From Dysgonomonas sp. 511 (lineage in GTDB: Bacteria > Bacteroidota > Bacteroidia > Bacteroidales > Dysgonomonadaceae): DNA of 64,000 bases. The notes under the pieces were generated by a model. That model was not told the origin of the DNA, did no database searches, and worked only from the letters and a program-made list of their open reading frames with translations. Location of the stretch: the NCBI RefSeq assembly GCF_010501105.1, contig NZ_QVMQ01000002.1:62001-126000 (forward strand), given 5' to 3'. Of the stretch, positions 9,211 through 18,114 are shown piece by piece (within the stretch, counting starts at the first letter, position 1; each line of letters begins with the position of its first letter). A program made the translations under genes and the position numbers.

Positions 9211-9336
9211 TTGCGGATGCAAAAGTACATATATTTTTTTGATATCAAACATTTCAACGAGTTTTTTCTGAAAAATAGTTATTTATTTTTTAGAGTTATT
9301 GTTATTCTTTTGTTTTGTTTATAGCTTAGTATAATG

Positions 9337-9344
9337 TATTTTTG
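9337..9344 (+). promoter_or_regulatory. Bacteroidota-type promoter of manC-ahcY
   Basis: TATTTTTG matches the -7 consensus TAnnTTTG. A TTG lies 18 nt upstream (9316-9318) in the -33 position, and the start codon is 17 nt downstream. Confidence 0.7.
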
Positions 9345-9361
9345 CATAAATTCTAGCAGAT

Positions 9362-10444
9362 ATGGACAACAAAAACAATTTCTGTGTAATTATGAGCGGA
9401 GGCATCGGCAGCCGCTTCTGGCCTTTCAGTCGCGAAGCTCGCCCGAAACAATTCCTCGATTTCTTTGGGACAGGCCGTTCGCTACTACAAATGACAGTCG
9501 ACCGCTTCAAGAAGATATTACCACCCGAGAACATATACATAGTGACCAACAACGAATATGCCCAGATGGTAATGGACGAACTTCCCGAATTGAAGCCAAA
9601 CCAAATACTTCTTGAGCCAATGCGCAGAAACACCGCTCCTTGCATTGCCTTTGCCACTTATCATATCAATTCCTTCAACCCCGATGCCAACATCGTCGTA
9701 GCACCATCAGACCATTTGATTCTCAAAGAAGATGAGTTCCTCTCTATCATACAGAACGCCTTCTCCTTCGTACAAAAGAACGATGCGCTGTTGACGTTAG
9801 GAATACGTCCAAGTAGGCCTGAAACCGGCTATGGATATATCCAAATGAGCGACAAAAAGCTAGATAACGTAAACAAGGTTAAAGTATTTACCGAGAAGCC
9901 AAACCTTGAACTGGCTAAAGTATTCTACGAAAGCGGAGAATTTCTTTGGAACTCAGGAATCTTTATCTGGAACACCAAGTCCATACTCAAAGCCTTCCAT
10001 CAACATATGCCTGAAATAACCAACCGGTTCGATCAGGGAAAGAGCCTTTTCGGAACAGACAAAGAAAAGGAGTTCATAAACGAAACATTTCCTTTCTGCC
10101 CCAATATATCAATAGATTACGGCATTATGGAGAAAGCCGGCAATGTCTATGTACAAGCTGCCGACTTCGGATGGTCCGACCTGGGCACATGGGGGTCTTT
10201 ATATGAAATATCCGACAAAGACGAGAATGCAAATGCTACCCTGATAGCCAATACGCTATACTTTGACAGCTCGGAAAACGTAGTTACACTGCCCGCAGGA
10301 AAACTAGCCGTGATACAAGGACTGGAAGGATACATAGTTGCCGAAGCCGATGGCGTCTTGCTTATATGCAAGAAAGAAGAAGAACAACGTATCAAACAGT
10401 TTGTTACAGACGTGAAGCTCAAATACGGAGACGAATACATCTAA
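9362..10444 (+). CDS. manC: Mannose-1-phosphate guanylyltransferase
   Basis: Cytoplasmic enzyme converting mannose-1-phosphate and GTP to GDP-mannose, the donor for mannosyl and fucosyl glycans. The N-terminal nucleotidyltransferase signature GGIGSRFWPFSREARPKQF (about 13-31) is clear. Other landmarks are the acceptor region PMRRNTAPCIAFA, the sugar-binding VFTEKPN, and LWNSGIFIWN. At 360 residues it lacks the C-terminal phosphomannose isomerase domain of bifunctional ManC/AlgA proteins. A promoter is seen 17 nt upstream. ahcY follows after 12 nt in the same operon. The enzyme is housekeeping, but its proximity to a mannan locus is worth noting. Confidence 0.95.
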   Translation: MDNKNNFCVIMSGGIGSRFWPFSREARPKQFLDFFGTGRSLLQMTVDRFKKILPPENIYIVTNNEYAQMVMDELPELKPNQILLEPMRRNTAPCIAFATYHINSFNPDANIVVAPSDHLILKEDEFLSIIQNAFSFVQKNDALLTLGIRPSRPETGYGYIQMSDKKLDNVNKVKVFTEKPNLELAKVFYESGEFLWNSGIFIWNTKSILKAFHQHMPEITNRFDQGKSLFGTDKEKEFINETFPFCPNISIDYGIMEKAGNVYVQAADFGWSDLGTWGSLYEISDKDENANATLIANTLYFDSSENVVTLPAGKLAVIQGLEGYIVAEADGVLLICKKEEEQRIKQFVTDVKLKYGDEYI

Positions 10445-10456
10445 TCAAAATACATA

Positions 10457-11875
10457 ATGTCGAAAGAACTTATCCCCAACCTGCCTTACCTGGTAGCAGA
10501 CATCAGCCTTGCCGACTTCGGCAGGAAAGAGATTGAAATAGCCGAACACGAGATGCCCGGATTAATGGCGCTTCGCCGGAAGTATGGCAAAGAAAAGCCA
10601 TTGAAGGGCGCCCGTATTATGGGCTCGCTGCATATGACAGTGCAGACAGCAGTCCTGATAGAAACACTCAAAGAATTGGGAGCAGATATCCGTTGGGTTA
10701 GCTGCAACATCTTCTCTACACAAGACCATGCCGCTGCCGCAATCGCCGCCGCAGGCATCCCTGTCTTTGCATGGAAGGGCGAAACGCTGGAAGAATACTG
10801 GTGGTGTACAGAACAAGCACTCAACTTCCCAGGAGGAAAAGGCCCTAACCTTATAGTAGACGATGGCGGAGACGCCACACTCCTGATCCACTGGGGCTAT
10901 AAAGCTGAAGAAAATCCCGACTTCCTCAATAAAGAAGCATCCAGCCAGGAAGAACACGTCATACTAAATACCCTCTCCCGCATCCTGAAAGAAGACCCGA
11001 ACCGCTGGCACAGGACTGTAGCCGAGTGGAAAGGGGTATCGGAAGAGACTACAACAGGTGTGCATCGCCTCTATCAGATGATGGAACGCGGCGAACTGCT
11101 CGTACCTGCCATCAATGTAAACGACTCGGTTACCAAGTCTAAGTTCGACAACTTGTACGGCTGCCGCGAGTCTCTGGCCGATGGCATCAAACGGGCAACC
11201 GATGTGATGATTGCGGGCAAGGTTGTCGTAGTAGCAGGCTATGGCGATGTAGGCAAAGGCTGTGCTCATTCAATGCGCTCTTACGGTGCACGGGTACTGG
11301 TTACCGAAATAGACCCTATCTGCGCGCTTCAGGCTGCGATGGAAGGCTTCGAAGTGACAACAATGGAAGATGCCGTATCGGAAGGCAATATCTTCGTTAC
11401 CACAACCGGAAACAAGGACATCATAACCATTGGTCACATGTCGCGGATGAAAGATCAGGCCATCGTCTGCAATATCGGCCACTTCGACAACGAGATACAG
11501 GTGGACAAGCTGGTTAACTACCCTAGCATCAAACATATCAATATCAAGCCACAGGTGGACAAATATACGTTCCCCGATGGACATTCGATATTCCTGTTGG
11601 CAGAAGGCCGCCTGGTGAATCTTGGTTGCGCGACCGGCCACCCTTCGTTTGTGATGAGCAACTCGTTTACAAACCAGACTTTGGCACAGATCGAACTTTG
11701 GATCAGGGATTATGACATCAACGTATATCGCTTGCCAAAACATCTCGACGAAGAAGTTGCACGCCTGCATCTGGAGCAAATCGGAGTAAAACTCACCAAG
11801 TTGACTCAGGAGCAAGCTGATTACCTGGGTGTTCCCGTAGATGGCCCTTACAAACCCGACCACTACAGATATTGA
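10457..11875 (+). CDS. ahcY: Adenosylhomocysteinase
   Basis: Hydrolyses S-adenosylhomocysteine to adenosine and homocysteine, relieving product inhibition of methyltransferases (activated methyl cycle). The NAD-binding Rossmann motif [11 protein letters not shown] is visible near residue 255. Substrate-domain motifs include [30 protein letters not shown] and NATVGHP-equivalent [17 protein letters not shown]. The C-terminus ends in KPDHYRY, the conserved tail carrying the Lys and Tyr that reach into the partner's NAD site. Full length at 472 residues. Co-transcribed with manC; a terminator follows 20 nt after the stop. Confidence 0.97.
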   Translation: MSKELIPNLPYLVADISLADFGRKEIEIAEHEMPGLMALRRKYGKEKPLKGARIMGSLHMTVQTAVLIETLKELGADIRWVSCNIFSTQDHAAAAIAAAGIPVFAWKGETLEEYWWCTEQALNFPGGKGPNLIVDDGGDATLLIHWGYKAEENPDFLNKEASSQEEHVILNTLSRILKEDPNRWHRTVAEWKGVSEETTTGVHRLYQMMERGELLVPAINVNDSVTKSKFDNLYGCRESLADGIKRATDVMIAGKVVVVAGYGDVGKGCAHSMRSYGARVLVTEIDPICALQAAMEGFEVTTMEDAVSEGNIFVTTTGNKDIITIGHMSRMKDQAIVCNIGHFDNEIQVDKLVNYPSIKHINIKPQVDKYTFPDGHSIFLLAEGRLVNLGCATGHPSFVMSNSFTNQTLAQIELWIRDYDINVYRLPKHLDEEVARLHLEQIGVKLTKLTQEQADYLGVPVDGPYKPDHYRY

Positions 11876-11894
11876 TTCAGGATAAAATAACCAC

Positions 11895-11930
11895 AAAAGG
11901 ATGTTTTTTTTAATAAAGCATCCTTTTTTT
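11895..11930 (+). terminator. Rho-independent terminator of manC-ahcY
   Basis: AAAAGGATG (11895-11903) pairs with CATCCTTTT (11919-11927), followed by a T run. It closes the operon. Confidence 0.85.
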
Positions 11931-12070
11931 ATGGATTTTGGTGAGAAAATACTCTATTACAAAACAACCCTTTATTCATAATCCGAATCAGCAATTGGAA
12001 TCTAACAGTAAAAACGTTCTTTTATATAAAAAACACAAATACCGGTTGACACTAATACCCATACACCATA

Positions 12071-12784
12071 ATGATAAAACTACCCCCCTTATTATTCATT
12101 CTCTTAACACTTTCGTACTACTCAAACGCACAGGCACTATCCATTGAATCGCAAGCAATATCCACAAAGCTTCTGAAACCATACCCTGCATTAAAGGAGG
12201 AGGTTGCCAACAAAAGGAAGTCTTTCTATTCAGCCTATCAAAAAACGAATAATAAGGATAGCATAATAAATGAAGCCCAAATGTACCTGTTGGCGATTTC
12301 CGACGATTTCTTCCACTCGTGGTACAATACTCCTTGGGATTTCAACGGGCATACACGCACTCCGCAAAACGGGGCTATTGCCTGTGGCTATTTCATTTCT
12401 ACCACCCTCCAGGATATGGGGTTCAATATCCCCCGTATAAAGTGGGCGCAGCAAGCATCGGAGTATATGGTAAAGAAGCTTTCTGCGGAAAAAGATATAA
12501 AGCGTTTCCACAAAAGTCCGATGAGCGAAGTAGTCGATTACCTGAAACAAAAAGGCGAAGGCCTGTATATTGTCGGGCTCGATTGCCACGTGGGCTATAT
12601 CTACTATCGCGATGGCAAGATGTCTTTTGTACATTCCAACTATTACAAACCTAAAACCGGCGTTATGTCGGAACCGCTGATCGGCAGGAATCCACTAAAC
12701 GACTCCAAATATAAGATAATAGGGAAAATATTCGACAGAGAAATGGTTCTAAACTGGGTATTGAATACCCGATATACCGAATAA
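12071..12784 (+). CDS. Secreted NlpC/P60-like cysteine hydrolase candidate
   Basis: A 237-residue protein with signal peptide (MIKLPPLLFILLTLSYYSNA). A papain-like core is suggested by GAIACGYFISTTLQDMGF (Cys105 at the start of a helix) and DCHVGYIYYRDGKMSFVHSNY (His173, with His188 after it). This is the Cys-helix / His-beta arrangement of NlpC/P60 and CHAP enzymes. The conserved WYNTPWDFNG preceding the Cys fits a substrate-groove strand. The substrate is probably peptidoglycan peptide, but this is inference. It stands alone between the ahcY terminator and the convergent pgeF. No promoter motif is clear. Confidence 0.6.
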   Translation: MIKLPPLLFILLTLSYYSNAQALSIESQAISTKLLKPYPALKEEVANKRKSFYSAYQKTNNKDSIINEAQMYLLAISDDFFHSWYNTPWDFNGHTRTPQNGAIACGYFISTTLQDMGFNIPRIKWAQQASEYMVKKLSAEKDIKRFHKSPMSEVVDYLKQKGEGLYIVGLDCHVGYIYYRDGKMSFVHSNYYKPKTGVMSEPLIGRNPLNDSKYKIIGKIFDREMVLNWVLNTRYTE

Positions 12785-12786
12785 TA

Positions 12787-13599
12787 TCAACCGACCAACA
12801 CCCCTCCCGTAATCATCCTGCCGGAGTGTACGGTTTGCCTCCGTGCCGAAAAGAACTTATCGGGGTTTGAGTATGTGCACAGCCCCGCTTTCTCTATATT
12901 TTCCGGAAGAATACCGGCAGATAACAACGTGAGTTCGTTCACTCTCTCCAAATCTATATGGGCTTTGCCTGTATCCTTGTTTCGGTAAGCGATGTCTTCG
13001 AATGCAAATCCGGCAGATAGGAAAGCGTCTACAACCTCTTCTCCCACCTCGAAATGCTTCTGTGATATGCACGGGGCAATACCTGCAAGTAGGTCGCTTT
13101 CCTTGCAGCCAAACTGCTCAACCATTGCTTTTGCCGTACTTCCGGCTATCTTCAACACCGAACCTTTCCACCCTGCATGGATGGCGGCAAATACATTCTG
13201 CACAGGGTCGTAAATAAGGATAGGAACACAGTCGGCAGTAGTTATACCAATGCAGATATTCTTTTGATTGGTAATCAGGGCGTCAGCACCGTTCAAAGCC
13301 TGAATCTTTTCGAGGTCGCTCTTTTGCAGAAATTCCTCATTGATAACAACCGCCTTATCCTCATGCGTTTGATAAGGAACATATATGTCCTCCTCCCCTA
13401 TGCCGATTATTCCGGCTAAACGCTCCCTATTTTCCGCAACATGATCTATATCATCGCCGCAATACATGCCCAGATTGAAGGTCGCATAGTTGCCACCGCT
13501 TACCCCACCCTCTACGGTTGTTGTAAAATGTAGTAAAGATGGATATTCCGATAGCTTATCGAAGCTTAAAAGATTGTCAGACCCGATGGCTCTCATCAT
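12787..13599 (-). CDS. pgeF: Purine nucleoside phosphorylase / polyphenol oxidase family protein (laccase domain)
   Basis: DUF152/YfiH family. Members have been reported as copper oxidoreductases, peptidoglycan editing factors and purine nucleoside phosphorylases or deaminases. Diagnostic motifs are [14 protein letters not shown] near the N-terminus, [12 protein letters not shown] (metal-ligand Cys), [10 protein letters not shown] (metal-ligand His) and [14 protein letters not shown]. The C-terminal Zn or Cu ligands fall in the [15 protein letters not shown] region. Full length at 270 residues. It overlaps the obgE stop by 4 nt (ATGA), so the pair is translationally coupled. Exact reaction in this organism is undetermined. 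Confidence 0.88.
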   Translation of the reverse strand: MMRAIGSDNLLSFDKLSEYPSLLHFTTTVEGGVSGGNYATFNLGMYCGDDIDHVAENRERLAGIIGIGEEDIYVPYQTHEDKAVVINEEFLQKSDLEKIQALNGADALITNQKNICIGITTADCVPILIYDPVQNVFAAIHAGWKGSVLKIAGSTAKAMVEQFGCKESDLLAGIAPCISQKHFEVGEEVVDAFLSAGFAFEDIAYRNKDTGKAHIDLERVNELTLLSAGILPENIEKAGLCTYSNPDKFFSARRQTVHSGRMITGGVLVG

Positions 13600-14783
13600 T
13601 CATCATCCTTATCACCAGCAAAGTCTTCTCCCTCTTCGTAGTAAAACTCAGGGTCGAAACCTTCTTCTTCCTCGTCCCAGTCTTCTTCTTCATAATCATC
13701 TTCCGGCAGGTCTTCGTCATCACCACCTTCGAAACCGAGCGATTTGATGTCGAGATTTCGGTGCGAGATGGTAAACGACTTCTGGTATTCCCCGTCAGCA
13801 TTCAGCTCGCGCCAAAGCAGGTCTTTCAGTTGTACGATGTTGTATCCTGTTATAGAAGAAATGAATATATGAGGTACTTGCGGCAGGTCTTCTTCGAGAG
13901 CCTCCATCAACTCATCGTCGAGCATATCGGCTTTAGTTATTGCCAACACTCGGCGTTTGTCCAATAACTCGGGGTTGAATTGTGCCAGTTCGTTGAGCAA
14001 TATCCTGTACTCCTTGTGTATATCGTCCGAATCGGCAGGAACCATAAACAGCAATAAAGAGTTGCGCTCTATATGGCGTAAGAAGCGAAGCCCTAAGCCT
14101 TTGCCCTCGCTCGCCCCTTCTATAATACCCGGAATGTCGGCCATTACAAACGATTTGTAATCGCGATAGCTTACCATTCCTATCTTTGGTTCTAATGTAG
14201 TAAACGGATAGTTGGCAATCTTCGGTTTTGCAGCCGAGACCACCGAAAGCAATGTGGATTTACCTGCATTCGGGAAACCAACTAAGCCGACATCTGCCAG
14301 TACTTTCAACTCAAAGATAACCCGCCTTTCCTGATACGGTTCACCCGGTTGGGCATAGCGCGGAGCCTGATTGGTCGGAGTCTTGAAATGGTTGTTGCCA
14401 CGTCCGCCGCGACCACCTTTCAACAGTACTACTTCCTGCCCGTCTTCGGTTACATCGCAAAGGTATTCGCCCGTTTCGGCATCGTAGGCAACCGTTCCGA
14501 GCGGCACTTCTATGATTTTCGATTCGCCGCTTTTTCCGGTACTCAGCCTACCCGACCCGCTTTCGCCATGTCCGGCAAGAATATGGCGCTGGAATTTGAG
14601 ATGGAGCAACGTCCACATATTGCGGTTGGCACGCAGGATGATGTCGCCCCCGTGTCCTCCGTCACCCCCGTCGGGACCGCCTTTTGGGATATATTTCTCA
14701 CGACGGAAATGGGTTGAACCGCGTCCGCCCTTACCCGAGCGGCAGTATATTTTGACGTAGTCTATAAAATTCGAATCTGCCAT
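13596..14783 (-). CDS. obgE: GTPase Obg/CgtA
   Basis: Essential GTPase acting in late 50S ribosome assembly and stress responses. It has the glycine-rich Obg fold (about 1-160, with [14 protein letters not shown] and [20 protein letters not shown]). The G domain carries GFPNAGKST (169-177, P-loop), [10 protein letters not shown] (G3) and ITKAD (G4). Instead of the OCT domain of some firmicutes, the C-terminus (about 345-395) is a strongly acidic Asp/Glu tail, as is usual in Bacteroidota. It leads a two-gene operon with pgeF. The long AT-rich region upstream contains repeated GTAAC words. Confidence 0.96.
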   Translation of the reverse strand: MADSNFIDYVKIYCRSGKGGRGSTHFRREKYIPKGGPDGGDGGHGGDIILRANRNMWTLLHLKFQRHILAGHGESGSGRLSTGKSGESKIIEVPLGTVAYDAETGEYLCDVTEDGQEVVLLKGGRGGRGNNHFKTPTNQAPRYAQPGEPYQERRVIFELKVLADVGLVGFPNAGKSTLLSVVSAAKPKIANYPFTTLEPKIGMVSYRDYKSFVMADIPGIIEGASEGKGLGLRFLRHIERNSLLLFMVPADSDDIHKEYRILLNELAQFNPELLDKRRVLAITKADMLDDELMEALEEDLPQVPHIFISSITGYNIVQLKDLLWRELNADGEYQKSFTISHRNLDIKSLGFEGGDDEDLPEDDYEEEDWDEEEEGFDPEFYYEEGEDFAGDKDDE

Positions 14784-15045
14784 ACTTTACTTTGTTTTTC
14801 CGGAAAAAGTAACAAAAGTAACACTTTTTCCATATTTATCTGTTGTTACTTTTTCGCTCTTGCTTGCAGGTTTGCTTCCCTGTAATCAGCGACTTATATT
14901 AAAAAGGTAACAAAGGTAACACATTTTACCGGTTTTCGCACTGTTACTTTTTGTATATTGCATTATTACTAAATCTTATAGATAAAGTTTGTGGAGAATT
15001 ATCGGGTAAGATATCGGTCGGAAAGCATAAATGCAATAATAATGT
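14784..15045. other. Upstream region of obgE with repeated GTAAC words
   Basis: No gene seen. The stretch 14805-14965 contains several spaced AGTAAC/GGTAACA words and their complements (AAAGTAACAAAAGTAACAC, then AAAGGTAACAAAGGTAACAC about 90 nt later). A small symmetric block TTTTTCCGGAAAAAG sits at about 14793-14807. The obgE promoter is presumably here, but no exact TAnnTTTG was identified. Confidence 0.5.
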
Positions 15046-15632
15046 CAATCAGTAGTTAAATTATATGTTCTTTTTTATACTGCGCGCAATCAGAGATTGC
15101 TTGCGTTCCTTTTGGCCTAAGCCCCAAAAGGAACCAAAAACTCTTTTGCGCCTCGCTTAGCCGTACGACCCACTTTGCGCTTTGCCGGCTGAATGAAGTG
15201 AACTAACAGCAAGCCTTTTGTTGGCTTAGCAAAGTTGCATAACAGCACCCCCACTTCATTCTACGCCGCCTGCATCGCGTGGGTGCCCCGTACGCAAAGC
15301 TAATGGCGCGGGCTGACGCCAGACAAGGGTTTGCGACAATTCTAGTCGTGCGCCAGCGGATGTGCATTAGTTCCGCAGGCGGGAACCTGTCCGGTGAAGG
15401 CGGCATAGAAAGGGATGGGGCAAAGCCCGTTTATCCCTTTCAGCCGGCAAACCGATGGCAGGTCGCCGAGGAACGAAGCACTAGCCTTTTGCTCCCTTTT
15501 GGGCAATGCCAAAAGGGAGGGCAAGCCCAGGAGGGCGCGGCAGGATGAGCTAATGATGAAATGTTTAACTCAAAATTGCTTTTATGCAGTATAAAAAAAC
15601 GATTTTACTATTAGATCCCAACTGCTGATTCG
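15046..15632. mobile_element. GC-rich non-coding element with inverted-repeat ends
   Basis: About 590 bp. A perfect 13-bp inverted repeat (15071-15083 TTTTTTATACTGC and 15586-15598) bounds a core that is far richer in GC than its surroundings. The similarity continues outward imperfectly (CAATCAGTAGTT at 15046 versus CGAATCAGCAGTT read inward from 15632). The core has several hairpins: 15088-15102, 15104-15135 (TTCCTTTTGG / CCAAAAGGAA), 15211-15229 and 15491-15521 (CTCCCTTTTG / CAAAAGGGAG). Frames inside (67-89 codons) are Arg/Pro/Cys-rich and overlap on both strands, so no protein is called. It looks like a non-autonomous, MITE-like or structured-RNA element. Confidence 0.55.
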
Positions 15633-15698
15633 CAATAATAATAAGAATAGACTATTGTATTATTCAAATTATTACACTTACTTTGCATTTCAAAGTAG

Positions 15699-16310
15699 AT
15701 GTTTATGGAAACAAAGCTAGACGATATAAAGCATATCCGTTCTATGATGGAACGGTCGAGTAAATTCCTGTCGCTTAGCGGCATGTCGGGGGTTTCGGCA
15801 GGATTGTTCGCCTTATTGGGCGCCGGCGTGGGGCATCTGATCTTGTCGAAAGTATATACTTTCACAGGCTCGCTGCTCTACGATTTCATCATACTGGCAG
15901 TGATCGTACTGGTTTTAGCAACGTCCTCAGGACTGTATTTCAGCCTGAAAAAAGCTAAAGCAGACGGCTCTAAATTCTGGATGCCTGTAACAATCCAGAT
16001 ATTGAAGGATTTTGGAGTTCCGATGGTTGTCGGCGGACTGTTTTGCATCATCCTCATATTCCAGAACGCGACGCGCATGGTTGCAGCTACCATGCTTATC
16101 TTCTACGGGTTGTCGCTGATATATGCAGGGGCACGCACATACAGGGATATAAAGATGCTTGGAGCATGCGAAATAATACTGGGGCTCTTTGCCGGCATTT
16201 TTGTTTACAACGGATTGTTATTCTGGGCATTGGGATTTGGCGTACTACATATATTGTATGGCATAATTATGTATTATAAATATGACATGAAGTCGGTTAA
16301 AAACGGTTGA
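15699..16310 (+). CDS. Polytopic membrane protein, unknown function
   Basis: A 203-residue protein with a short polar N-terminus (ETKLDDIKHIRSMMERSSKFLSLS). About six hydrophobic segments follow (for example GLFALLGAGVGHLILSKV, FIILAVIVLVLATSSGLYF, MVVGGLFCIILIF, ILGLFAGIFVYNGLLFW). An in-frame ATG at 15705 is an equally good start. It is followed, with the stop only 2 nt from the next ATG, by a winged-helix regulator and then creD. This three-gene set recurs in Bacteroidota as I recall. The regulator may respond to this membrane protein or to envelope state. No catalytic motif seen. Confidence 0.85.
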   Translation: MFMETKLDDIKHIRSMMERSSKFLSLSGMSGVSAGLFALLGAGVGHLILSKVYTFTGSLLYDFIILAVIVLVLATSSGLYFSLKKAKADGSKFWMPVTIQILKDFGVPMVVGGLFCIILIFQNATRMVAATMLIFYGLSLIYAGARTYRDIKMLGACEIILGLFAGIFVYNGLLFWALGFGVLHILYGIIMYYKYDMKSVKNG

Positions 16311-16312
16311 CT

Positions 16313-16612
16313 ATGAAAGATTTGATTTCGGGACTTAACAAAGTCTTCGACAGCCGTGTACGACTAGGTATCATGTCGGTGCTGATGGTCAACGATGCTG
16401 TCGATTTTAATACGATGAAAGAATTGCTGGATGTTACGGATGGCAACTTGGCCAGCCATCTCAAAGCTCTGGAAAAAGAAGGCATTGTAGAGGTGAAGAA
16501 GCAGTTTATAGGGCGGAAACCGAATACATCGTACAAGGTAACACAGTTAGGCGAAAAGCTTTTTAAAGCACATATCGACGCTCTGGAAAGATTGATTAAT
16601 CCTTTATCATAA
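16313..16612 (+). CDS. Winged-helix transcriptional regulator (ArsR/MarR-like fold)
   Basis: A 99-residue DNA-binding protein consisting of one winged helix. The fold segments are VFDSRVRLGIMSVLMVND, the helix-turn-helix FNTMKELLDVTDGNLASHLKALEKEG, and a wing with IVEVKKQFIGRKPNTSYKVT. There are no clustered Cys/His metal ligands of classical ArsR sensors. The ATG at 16313 is chosen over an upstream TTG (16307) that would overlap the preceding stop. It lies between a membrane protein and creD, and is likely the local regulator of this operon. Confidence 0.88.
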   Translation: MKDLISGLNKVFDSRVRLGIMSVLMVNDAVDFNTMKELLDVTDGNLASHLKALEKEGIVEVKKQFIGRKPNTSYKVTQLGEKLFKAHIDALERLINPLS

Positions 16613-16672
16613 TTTTTTTTATTTACACACTTTGAAACTCAAAGAACTTTTACATATTAAATTTTAAGCTTT

Positions 16673-18037
16673 ATGAAAACAAATGTAGACATGATTTTTG
16701 TCAAAATTATTGTAGTTGCTATCATGGCTGTGCTTATGCTGCTACCTATCAACCTGATACAATCGCTGATAGAAGAACGCGAAGAGAATCAGCAAGTAGC
16801 CCAGGACGATATAAACACAAAATGGGGAGGAGTGCAAAAACTGACAGGCCCTGTACTGGTATTGCCATATCGCGCAGGCACAGACAAGAACCAGGCTCCG
16901 ATAATAGGCTATGCTTATTTCCTGCCCGAAAGTTATCATGTGGAAGGCGATGTGAAGACAGAAGAACGCAAACGCTCTTTGTTCAAGACATTAGTATATC
17001 AGTCGGATCTCAAAGTCAGCGGAAGTTTTACCAAGCCCGATTATACAAAACTGAACATAAAGGACGACGCTGTCATGTGGAACAATGCTTTCATCCTGAT
17101 AGGGATACCCTATCTGCAAGGGGTAAAGAACAAGCTTGTATTCAATGTAAACGGGCAACCTCAGATGGTGCAACCGGGAGTAAAGGCTAACTCGGTCATC
17201 GAATCGGGCTTAACCGTAAATGTCGCGTTGAATCCGCATACAGAAGAATACAAGTTCGACTTCAACCTTGCCCTCAATGGCTCGGATGGGTTCTATATTT
17301 CTCCGATAGGGAAAGAAACTACCGTCCATCTCAAGTCCCTGTGGAATACGGTTTCGTTCGATGGCGATTTCCTGCCGACCAACAGGGTGATAGACAAAAA
17401 CGGGTTCGATGCCCGCTGGGACGTGTTTGATTACAATCGCAACTATGTGCAAATGTGGACAGGAACAAATGATCAATTAACAGGCTCATCATTAGGCCTT
17501 GAATTTAAATTCCCCGTAGATAAATACCAGATGACGATGCGCTCGGTGAAATATGCCATTATGTTTATTGTATTGACATTTGTTGTGTTTTTCCTTGTTG
17601 AACTATTGAGCAAACGCCGGATTCATCCAGTACAATATCTGCTTGTAAGTTGTGCCTTGGTGCTGTTCTATAGCTTGCTACTGGCTATATCGGAGCATTT
17701 GAGTTTTTCGCTCTCGTATTTGATATCGGCCTCAGCTACTACGATATTGGTAACTGCATATTCGTCTACAATGTTCAAAAACCTGAAGCAGACTATGATT
17801 ATGGGCATATTTTTCGTCGGGCTTTATACCTACCTGTATATAATACTGCAACAGGAAAATATGGCTCTGTTGTTTGGTGCAGTAGGCTTGTTTGTCGCTT
17901 TGGCAATCGTGATGTTTGTTTTGCGCAAGGTAGAATGGTATAAGCCAAAAGATGCCGAAACCGAAACTGCGAAAGCCGCAGATACCACTCCAATACCTCC
18001 TTCGGAACAAGAAGCCACCGGCCGGATAGATGAATAA
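16673..18037 (+). CDS. creD: Inner-membrane protein CreD
   Basis: CreD-family envelope protein; in other bacteria induced by CreBC and linked to envelope integrity and beta-lactam or colicin response. An N-terminal membrane segment (IIVVAIMAVLMLLPINLIQSLI) is followed by the conserved ERxxxQ region (IEEREENQQVAQDDI). A large periplasmic beta domain comes next (about 50-290). A cluster of five or six C-terminal helices (about 295-425) starts at VKYAIMFIVLTFVVFFLVELL. Full length at 454 residues. No creBC is nearby; the upstream winged-helix protein is the likely regulator. A bidirectional terminator follows. Confidence 0.93.
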   Translation: MKTNVDMIFVKIIVVAIMAVLMLLPINLIQSLIEEREENQQVAQDDINTKWGGVQKLTGPVLVLPYRAGTDKNQAPIIGYAYFLPESYHVEGDVKTEERKRSLFKTLVYQSDLKVSGSFTKPDYTKLNIKDDAVMWNNAFILIGIPYLQGVKNKLVFNVNGQPQMVQPGVKANSVIESGLTVNVALNPHTEEYKFDFNLALNGSDGFYISPIGKETTVHLKSLWNTVSFDGDFLPTNRVIDKNGFDARWDVFDYNRNYVQMWTGTNDQLTGSSLGLEFKFPVDKYQMTMRSVKYAIMFIVLTFVVFFLVELLSKRRIHPVQYLLVSCALVLFYSLLLAISEHLSFSLSYLISASATTILVTAYSSTMFKNLKQTMIMGIFFVGLYTYLYIILQQENMALLFGAVGLFVALAIVMFVLRKVEWYKPKDAETETAKAADTTPIPPSEQEATGRIDE

Positions 18038-18056
18038 CAGCTTTTGACAAATAAAA

Positions 18057-18096
18057 TCAGGGAAGCCCTTTCTGTAATAAGAGCTTCCCTGACTTT
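18057..18096. terminator. Bidirectional terminator between creD and the convergent receptor gene
   Basis: TCAGGGAAG (18057-18065) pairs with CTTCCCTGA (18084-18092), then TTTTG on the plus strand. The minus side exits into an ATTTTATTTG stretch. It can serve both convergent genes. Confidence 0.8.
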
Positions 18097-18114
18097 TGTT
18101 AAAGGTATTACCTA

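Noticed and set aside
9319..9657. Minus-strand ORF of 112 codons opposite manC
   Set aside because: It lies antisense to a clearly coding, motif-rich gene and has no family features; it is a shadow frame.
11270..11896. Minus-strand ORF of 208 codons opposite ahcY
   Set aside because: Entirely antisense to the conserved ahcY C-terminal half. Its composition (Phe/His/Tyr-rich) is typical of shadow frames.
15279..15548. Plus-strand ORF of 89 codons inside the GC-rich element
   Set aside because: It overlaps a minus-strand ORF of similar length, is Arg/Gly/Ala-rich and crosses hairpins. There is no promoter or ribosome binding site.
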